Positions 6,138 to 10,640 of a stretch of 10,640 bases of DNA are shown here, piece after piece. The notes below the pieces were generated by a model. That model had not been told where the DNA came from. It made no database searches and worked only from the letters and a program-made list of their open reading frames with translations. A program made the position numbers and the translations under genes. The DNA comes from an uncultured Bacilli bacterium (lineage in GTDB: Bacteria; Bacillota_I; Bacilli_A; RF39; UBA660). Numbering within the stretch: position 1 is the stretch's first letter; each line of letters opens with the position of its first letter. Location: positions 1-10,640 of the forward strand of contig CALVJI010000035.1 of assembly GCA_944332105.1 (NCBI GenBank), read 5' to 3'.

Positions 6138-6989
6138 ATGAGAATTATTTACAACAATACTTTTGATAATACTTTGACTGAAAAATATGACAAGAATTTC
6201 CCTAGAGAAGATCAATATTTTGCAAACAAAGAAGTTGCCGTTGTAGCAGATGGAATTACTAGAGATTCCATCGGAATTAGCTTTGAAGAAGCTTCAAAAA
6301 ATATATCAAAAAAAATTAAATGCTACCCAAAACCAAGCGGAGCCATGCTAGCAGCCAAAGAAGTAACAAATACTTTTCAAAAAAATTTTAAAGGGAATTT
6401 AAAAGAAATAATGATTTTAGCTAATGAAAATATTCGAAAACTGAATGAAAAATATATTTTAAAATGTGACTATTTACAAAATGATTATTATGGAACAGTA
6501 GCTTCTGCTTCTTTCATCAAAGACCATATTTTATATTATTCTTATATCTGAGATTGTGGAATCATTGTATATGACAAGAATGGAAAGAAAATATTTCAAA
6601 CAGAAGATGAATTAGAAAAAATTACTAGACCTTTTTTAAACACTATTCCATATCCATGGACAGATGATCGTTCAAGAATAATTACAAGAAGAGATTATCG
6701 AAATAACTTAATGATGATACACGATGGAAAATGTGTTTCTTATGGAGCTTTAACAGGCGAGAAAAGTGCCGAATCTTTCATTCGTGAAGGAACTTTTCCT
6801 TTACATGATGATGACACGGTAATTGTTTATAGTGATGGTTTCTTTAATTTTCTTGATATTCCTGAGTTTATTTCTTTAATTTTACATTTTGATTCTTTAA
6901 CTTTTGAAAAATTTGTGAATCAAAAAGCTCTCGAGAATTATTCATTATATGGAAAAGAAAAAACATTAATAATACTAAAAGAAGATTAA
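6138..6989 (+). pseudogene. PP2C-like serine/threonine phosphatase with in-frame TGA at the Gly-Asp motif
   Basis: One frame runs from ATG 6138 (GGTGAT at 6128-6133 as ribosome binding site; an ATG at 6126 is also in frame) to TAA 6989, broken only by TGA at 6549-6551 (codon 138). Flanking coding sequence is intact: VAVVADGIT with metal-site D38-G39; YYGTVASASFIKD at about 120-132; then ILYYSYI, the stop, and DCGIIVYDKNG; and DDDTVIVYSDGF with D233-G234. In PP2C phosphatases the segment at the stop reads (I/V)GD, so the lost codon is almost certainly Gly, one base away (GGA to TGA). PP2C enzymes remove phosphate from Ser/Thr using two metal ions; the target here is unknown and no partner kinase is in the window. 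The C-terminal end reads GKEKTLIIL where many family members have an Asp-Asp before the Thr. A truncated 137-aa product would lack half the fold. Reading the pieces as two genes is not supported, as the part between them matches the family. Confidence 0.78.
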
Positions 6990-7018
6990 GATTTCAAAAA
7001 CCTAATCTTCTTTTTTTT
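6977..7018. terminator. Terminator shared by two convergent genes with coding ends inside the stem
   Basis: A perfect 12-bp stem (6977-6988 with 7003-7014) with a 14-base loop is followed by eight T on the + strand up to 7018; on the - strand the tail has four T. The last codons of the PP2C-like gene and of the fusion gene form the two arms, and both encode a C-terminal Lys-Glu-Asp. Termination is strong on the + strand and weaker on the - strand. Confidence 0.83.
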
Positions 7019-9572
7019 CGCCAAAAATAGCTACTAATTTATCATGAATTTTTGTAACATCATACTTTGTAGCTGTAATATATCCTTGTTCAACAATTTT
7101 CTTTTTTGCTGCTTCACGCATTCCCATAAATTCTTTAATTTTAGTTGCCAATTCTTGACCGTCCTTTATATCATGATAAGTTAAAGCATTAACTTTATTT
7201 TTCACATATTCTTTTGGCCCATACAAATCACACGCGATTAAAGGCGTTTTACAAGCCATAGCTTCCAAGCCAACTAAGCCTAAAGAATCACTCTTTCTCT
7301 TGGTTGGAAAAACAAAGACATCAAAAGCATTATAATAGAAAACTAAATCTTTCTGATCCACAAAATTTACTTGCTGAATTTTATCTTCCAAATGATATTG
7401 ATGGATCATTTCATCAAACGCTCCTTGTTCATCACCAGTACCAACAATTAAAACTTTTACTTTTTTCATAAAACTTTCTTTTTCTAACCGATGAAGTGCA
7501 TCAAGCAAAGTATCCCAACCCTTATCTTTCTCAATACGACTCACCATTCCAATATACATATATTTTTTATCTAACTGAAGTTTTTCCAAACACTCCTGCT
7601 GATCACTATCATAAAACACCTTTAAATTAACTCCACCGGATGGATAAATAGATATTTTTTCTTCCGAAACATGATACTCATTTAGTAAAACTTCTTTAAA
7701 ATATAAGGAAGGCGCAACTACAACATCGGCAAAAGGCAAAACTCTTTTACTACGTCCTACATTTTTTATATCTGCTTCAGTATCTGGCACGATATCATTT
7801 CCATGAACATTCAATATTAATTTAGTTTTTCCAGTTTTTTTGGCAACTAAAACAGGAAAAGTAGAATGTGAAATAAAATGCACATAAAATATATCATAAG
7901 AAATAAAGATAGATTTCATCATCGTTCCAACCATAAAACGAAGATAACTAAAGATTTTTAATAAGTAAATATCCTGTTTATAAATGACACATTTATCCAC
8001 TTGATACCCCATCTTTTCTAGTTCCTCACCTACATTTTTTACAAAAGAACCATAATGTTTATATTTTTTAGAAGGATACATATTAGAAACTAACAAAATC
8101 TTTTTTTTCTCTTCATTTTTAGATGCTGTAAGCATTGAAGTAAGAAATAAAATAACAGTTGGATTCATTAAAATAGATCCAGTGATAAAAGAAAGAATGA
8201 TCATCAGAAAAAAAGTAAATAAATACGTCTTTTTTAACTCAAGCTTACTAATCGCATAATCAGCAAGTAAGATATATAAAATACCTCCTACATATCCAAG
8301 TCCATAAAAGATATCTAAAAGATCTACTGAAGTTTTTAAATAATAAACAGGATAAATACCCAATATACCAAAAATCTGCTCATCTATATTACTATGCAAA
8401 AATAACTCATTTGTTCTTGTAATATACATAACTTTTTCACCTATTAAAGGCATAAACTCCTGAGCATAATACCATAGAGGATAAATACCAACTAAAATAA
8501 TCAACAAAATTGTTATAGACGTCATTATTTTATGACTAAATAATTCCTTTCGATAATCCCATAGAAAATAGAACAGAGTAAGCACAAATACCACGGCAAG
8601 TATTGGCGATTGATACAAGAAAATAAAAAGGATAATAAGTAAAGTTCCCACGATTTTAGTAAAATAATTTTGATGTTTCCTTAACACATCCAAAGTAATT
8701 GGAAGCAAGCAAGCTAAAATGCTAATAAATTCATTCTTACTAAAAGAATCTGGAAAACAAAACCAAGGAATTAAAAACGCAAAAGCATAAAACACAAATA
8801 ACGAATAGTAAAAATTCTGCGTAATTCTCTGATTTTTAATTTGTAAAAAGAAAAATACTAAAATAGGTAAATAAAGAGCTTCTAACAAAAATACAAGATG
8901 AGATAAAATATCAAGTCCTTTACAATAAGTATATAAAAGATTTAGAAAAAGAAAACCCATACATATACTTAAAAATGCCCGATGCTTCTTCATTCGCCAT
9001 AAATATAGAATCGCGCCTACTAAAATAGCTCCTTTTAAAATAGCGCTCCCCCAAAAAGTATATTCTTGATAAAAAGGAAAACTATAAATCAAATCTACAA
9101 CTGGAATGAATAAAAGAAAAAGAAATAATACCCACTCTGCAATTGCTTGTTTTCGAGCATTCTCCTTTTTATTCGTCGTAAAAACAAAAAGTTTGCTAAA
9201 TACATAATTTAAAACAATAACCACAACTTGACTAAATAATTTGATCAACTTATCATTTTGCTTAAGCCATGTAACACCTAGAAACATAATCGCCATATCA
9301 AGAAAAAGCGTAATTAAACGTGAACCAAAAAAATGCGTCGCCTCTTTTAATTTATGAGGATTATTACTTTTAAAAACAAAAAGACGATTCGTTACATAAG
9401 CAAACAATACAGAGCCGATCCAACTAGTAATATTGGCAATTTGTAACTCAGTCGGATTCGTCGGATCTAAAAGAGTAAATACAAGTCCATAATAAATAGC
9501 TAAACTAACTACAGTCGTCAAAACACCGACAATTAAATAACGAACAATCTCGCCAATTTTTTCTTTTTTCAT
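7002..9572 (-). CDS. Three-part membrane fusion: GtrA domain, O-antigen ligase/polymerase-like domain, GT4 glycosyltransferase
   Basis: A single 856-codon frame without interruption. Residues 1-133 are a GtrA domain: four membrane segments (about 10-30, 45-65, 81-100, 108-127) and the typical NRLFVFKS and NYVFSKLFVFTT ends. Residues about 143-485 are a multi-span membrane region whose KNEFISILACLLPI (279-292), a large loop around 370-410 and SVDLLDIFYGLGYVGG (415-430) resemble O-antigen-ligase-like/polymerase proteins. Residues about 490-850 are a cytosolic GT4 transferase: KILLVSNMYPS (491-501), NVHGNDIVP (588-596), YPSGGVNLKVF (643-653), GMVSRIEKDKGWDTLL (675-690), and DSLGLVGLEAMA (762-773), where the first acid of the E-x7-E motif is Asp. 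The ATG overlaps the tagO stop (ATGA) with GGGGGAAG upstream, so translation is coupled. GtrA proteins are linked to lipid-carried sugar transfer across the membrane. The fusion would tether a transferase to a chain-joining or export module. The middle domain is the least certain call. Confidence 0.83.
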   Translation of the reverse strand: MKKEKIGEIVRYLIVGVLTTVVSLAIYYGLVFTLLDPTNPTELQIANITSWIGSVLFAYVTNRLFVFKSNNPHKLKEATHFFGSRLITLFLDMAIMFLGVTWLKQNDKLIKLFSQVVVIVLNYVFSKLFVFTTNKKENARKQAIAEWVLFLFLLFIPVVDLIYSFPFYQEYTFWGSAILKGAILVGAILYLWRMKKHRAFLSICMGFLFLNLLYTYCKGLDILSHLVFLLEALYLPILVFFFLQIKNQRITQNFYYSLFVFYAFAFLIPWFCFPDSFSKNEFISILACLLPITLDVLRKHQNYFTKIVGTLLIILFIFLYQSPILAVVFVLTLFYFLWDYRKELFSHKIMTSITILLIILVGIYPLWYYAQEFMPLIGEKVMYITRTNELFLHSNIDEQIFGILGIYPVYYLKTSVDLLDIFYGLGYVGGILYILLADYAISKLELKKTYLFTFFLMIILSFITGSILMNPTVILFLTSMLTASKNEEKKKILLVSNMYPSKKYKHYGSFVKNVGEELEKMGYQVDKCVIYKQDIYLLKIFSYLRFMVGTMMKSIFISYDIFYVHFISHSTFPVLVAKKTGKTKLILNVHGNDIVPDTEADIKNVGRSKRVLPFADVVVAPSLYFKEVLLNEYHVSEEKISIYPSGGVNLKVFYDSDQQECLEKLQLDKKYMYIGMVSRIEKDKGWDTLLDALHRLEKESFMKKVKVLIVGTGDEQGAFDEMIHQYHLEDKIQQVNFVDQKDLVFYYNAFDVFVFPTKRKSDSLGLVGLEAMACKTPLIACDLYGPKEYVKNKVNALTYHDIKDGQELATKIKEFMGMREAAKKKIVEQGYITATKYDVTKIHDKLVAIFGEKKED

Positions 9573-10633
9573 TTCTTCTTCCCCCGCTTTTCTTTAGGAA
9601 ATAGAATATCCGTTTTTAAAACGATAAACAAAAATACAAGCATTAAAGCAAAATATAAAATAAGAGCATAAGTAATATCACCTAACGCATATAAAATAGA
9701 AACTGCTGAAAAACATAAATTAATCGTGTAAATGATGAGTAAAGAAGTTTTTGTTGAAAATTTCATTTTTAAGAGTTGATGATGTAAATGATCCTTATCT
9801 GGATTGGTAAAAGGATTTTGTTTTTTTAGACTCCGACGAATAATTGAAAACAAGACATCAATAATCGGTGTTGCTAAAATAGCTAAAGGAATTAATAACG
9901 ATGTAAAAGTCGCGAGTTTAAAACCATATAAAGCAGTAGTCGCGACCATCAGTCCCATAAAATTACTACCCGAATCTCCTACATAAATCTTAGCTGGTGG
10001 AAAATTATAAACCAAAAAGCCTAGCAAAGAACCAATCATCAAAATCGCAATAGTTGTATCCATATTGCCGAGCTTTCCGCCTCCAATAATTGAGGCGATA
10101 ACCGTAATAGTAAGAAAATAAATGATACAAATACCACTACTCAAACCATCCATACCATCAGATAAATCAATAGCATTAATAATACCTACCATAAAAATTA
10201 AAGTAATTAAATAATTTAAAGGTGTTGGAAAAACCAAATGAGCTCCTAAAATTGTCACTTCATCAATCGTAATTTTTCCATAAAGAATAATAATGAGAAC
10301 AGCCGTGATCTGACCAATCAACTGATACTTAGCACTGATAGGTTTGATATCATCAATAAGTCCCACCAATAAAATGATAAAACTCGCAATTAAAATAGAG
10401 ATCATTTCCGTTGTTCCACGCCCAAAAATCATATATCCAAGTAAAAAAGAAATAAAAACGGCTAACCCACCAATCGTTGGCATTGGCACTTTATTTAAAC
10501 GTCTTTTATTTGGATAGTCAATCGCGCCTATATGAAAAGCTATCTTTTTACAAATAGGCACTAAAATCAGACTAAAAAGAAATGTCGCTCCAATCATCAA
10601 CAAAATATTATACAAATTTACTTCTAAACGCAT
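9569..10633 (-). CDS. tagO: TagO/WecA-type undecaprenyl-phosphate GlcNAc-1-phosphate transferase
   Basis: Polytopic membrane enzyme of 354 aa, the family's normal length, that moves a sugar-1-phosphate from a UDP-sugar to undecaprenyl phosphate and so starts teichoic acid or surface polysaccharide chains. Visible motifs: PNKRRLNKVPMPTIGGLAVF at 41-60; GLIDDIKPISAKYQL at 91-105 with the Asp pair D94-D95; NAIDLSDGMDGL at 153-164; KIYVGDSGSNFMG at 215-227; and DHLHHQLL at 281-288, the His motif that marks the WecA/TagO side of the family rather than MraY. About ten hydrophobic segments are spread along the chain, and the end is basic (EKRGKKK). The start ATG 10633 fits family alignments, but only 7 bases lie upstream in the window, so the ribosome binding site and promoter cannot be judged. 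It overlaps the next gene by 4 bases. wecA is an equally valid name; the true donor sugar is not proven. Confidence 0.93.
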   Translation of the reverse strand: MRLEVNLYNILLMIGATFLFSLILVPICKKIAFHIGAIDYPNKRRLNKVPMPTIGGLAVFISFLLGYMIFGRGTTEMISILIASFIILLVGLIDDIKPISAKYQLIGQITAVLIIILYGKITIDEVTILGAHLVFPTPLNYLITLIFMVGIINAIDLSDGMDGLSSGICIIYFLTITVIASIIGGGKLGNMDTTIAILMIGSLLGFLVYNFPPAKIYVGDSGSNFMGLMVATTALYGFKLATFTSLLIPLAILATPIIDVLFSIIRRSLKKQNPFTNPDKDHLHHQLLKMKFSTKTSLLIIYTINLCFSAVSILYALGDITYALILYFALMLVFLFIVLKTDILFPKEKRGKKK

Positions 10634-10640
10634 ATTACCA

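Noticed and set aside
6549..6551. TGA read as Gly (code 25) or Trp (code 4), or as selenocysteine
   Set aside because: helD ends with TGA right at a terminator and tagO ends with TGA in an ATGA overlap, while Trp uses TGG, so TGA is stop here. The family residue at the site is Gly, not Cys or Sec, and I see no obvious stem-loop just after the stop.
1..10640. tRNA, rRNA, CRISPR array, insertion sequence ends or attachment site
   Set aside because: I saw no regularly spaced repeats, no tRNA-like cloverleaf and no transposase with terminal inverted repeats.

Overview
The window is AT-rich DNA from a low-GC Gram-positive bacterium. The protein set (class I HelD helicase, TagO/WecA-type transferase, Rpn-family proteins, DUF1972 glycosyltransferase) and the strong AGGAGG-type ribosome binding sites suggest a Bacilli/Erysipelotrichia/RF39-like gut lineage; that placement is inference. 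UGA is a normal stop here: it ends helD directly before a terminator, it ends tagO in an ATGA overlap, and tryptophan is encoded by TGG.

Layout. (1) 1-660, + strand: the 3' part of an Rpn-family nuclease gene cut by the window edge, followed by a 72-codon free-standing copy of the same C-terminal tail with its own ribosome binding site. A bidirectional terminator closes the block. (2) 676-2706, - strand: helD, with its own promoter and a terminator-like hairpin in its leader. (3) 2840-5643, - strand: a compact unit driven from a TATAAT promoter, holding a family 2 glycosyltransferase, a DUF1972/GT4 glycosyltransferase and an ST7-like TPR protein gene broken by a dinucleotide frameshift. (4) 5821-6989: an island of decayed genes, with an Rpn nuclease-domain fragment on the - strand and, on the + strand, a PP2C-like phosphatase gene broken by one in-frame TGA at the Gly of its Gly-Asp motif. 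(5) 7002-10633, - strand: tagO/wecA overlapping by 4 bases a large gene that fuses a GtrA domain, an O-antigen-ligase/polymerase-like membrane domain and a GT4 glycosyltransferase.

Together the tagO, fusion, GT2 and GT4 genes look like a cell-surface glycan locus. TagO/WecA starts the glycan on undecaprenyl phosphate, the glycosyltransferases extend it, and the fused membrane protein may export, modify or join chains. The decayed island splits this locus in two. Three genes in 10.6 kb (ST7-like, Rpn fragment, PP2C) carry disruptions, so the region is drifting or phase-variable, or the assembly has local errors. The most novel-looking element is the Rpn tail mini-gene: its first codon aligns exactly with an internal ATG, preceded by a Shine-Dalgarno-like sequence, inside the upstream Rpn gene. 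This resembles the intragenic RpnS inhibitors known in E. coli, but made as a separate gene.
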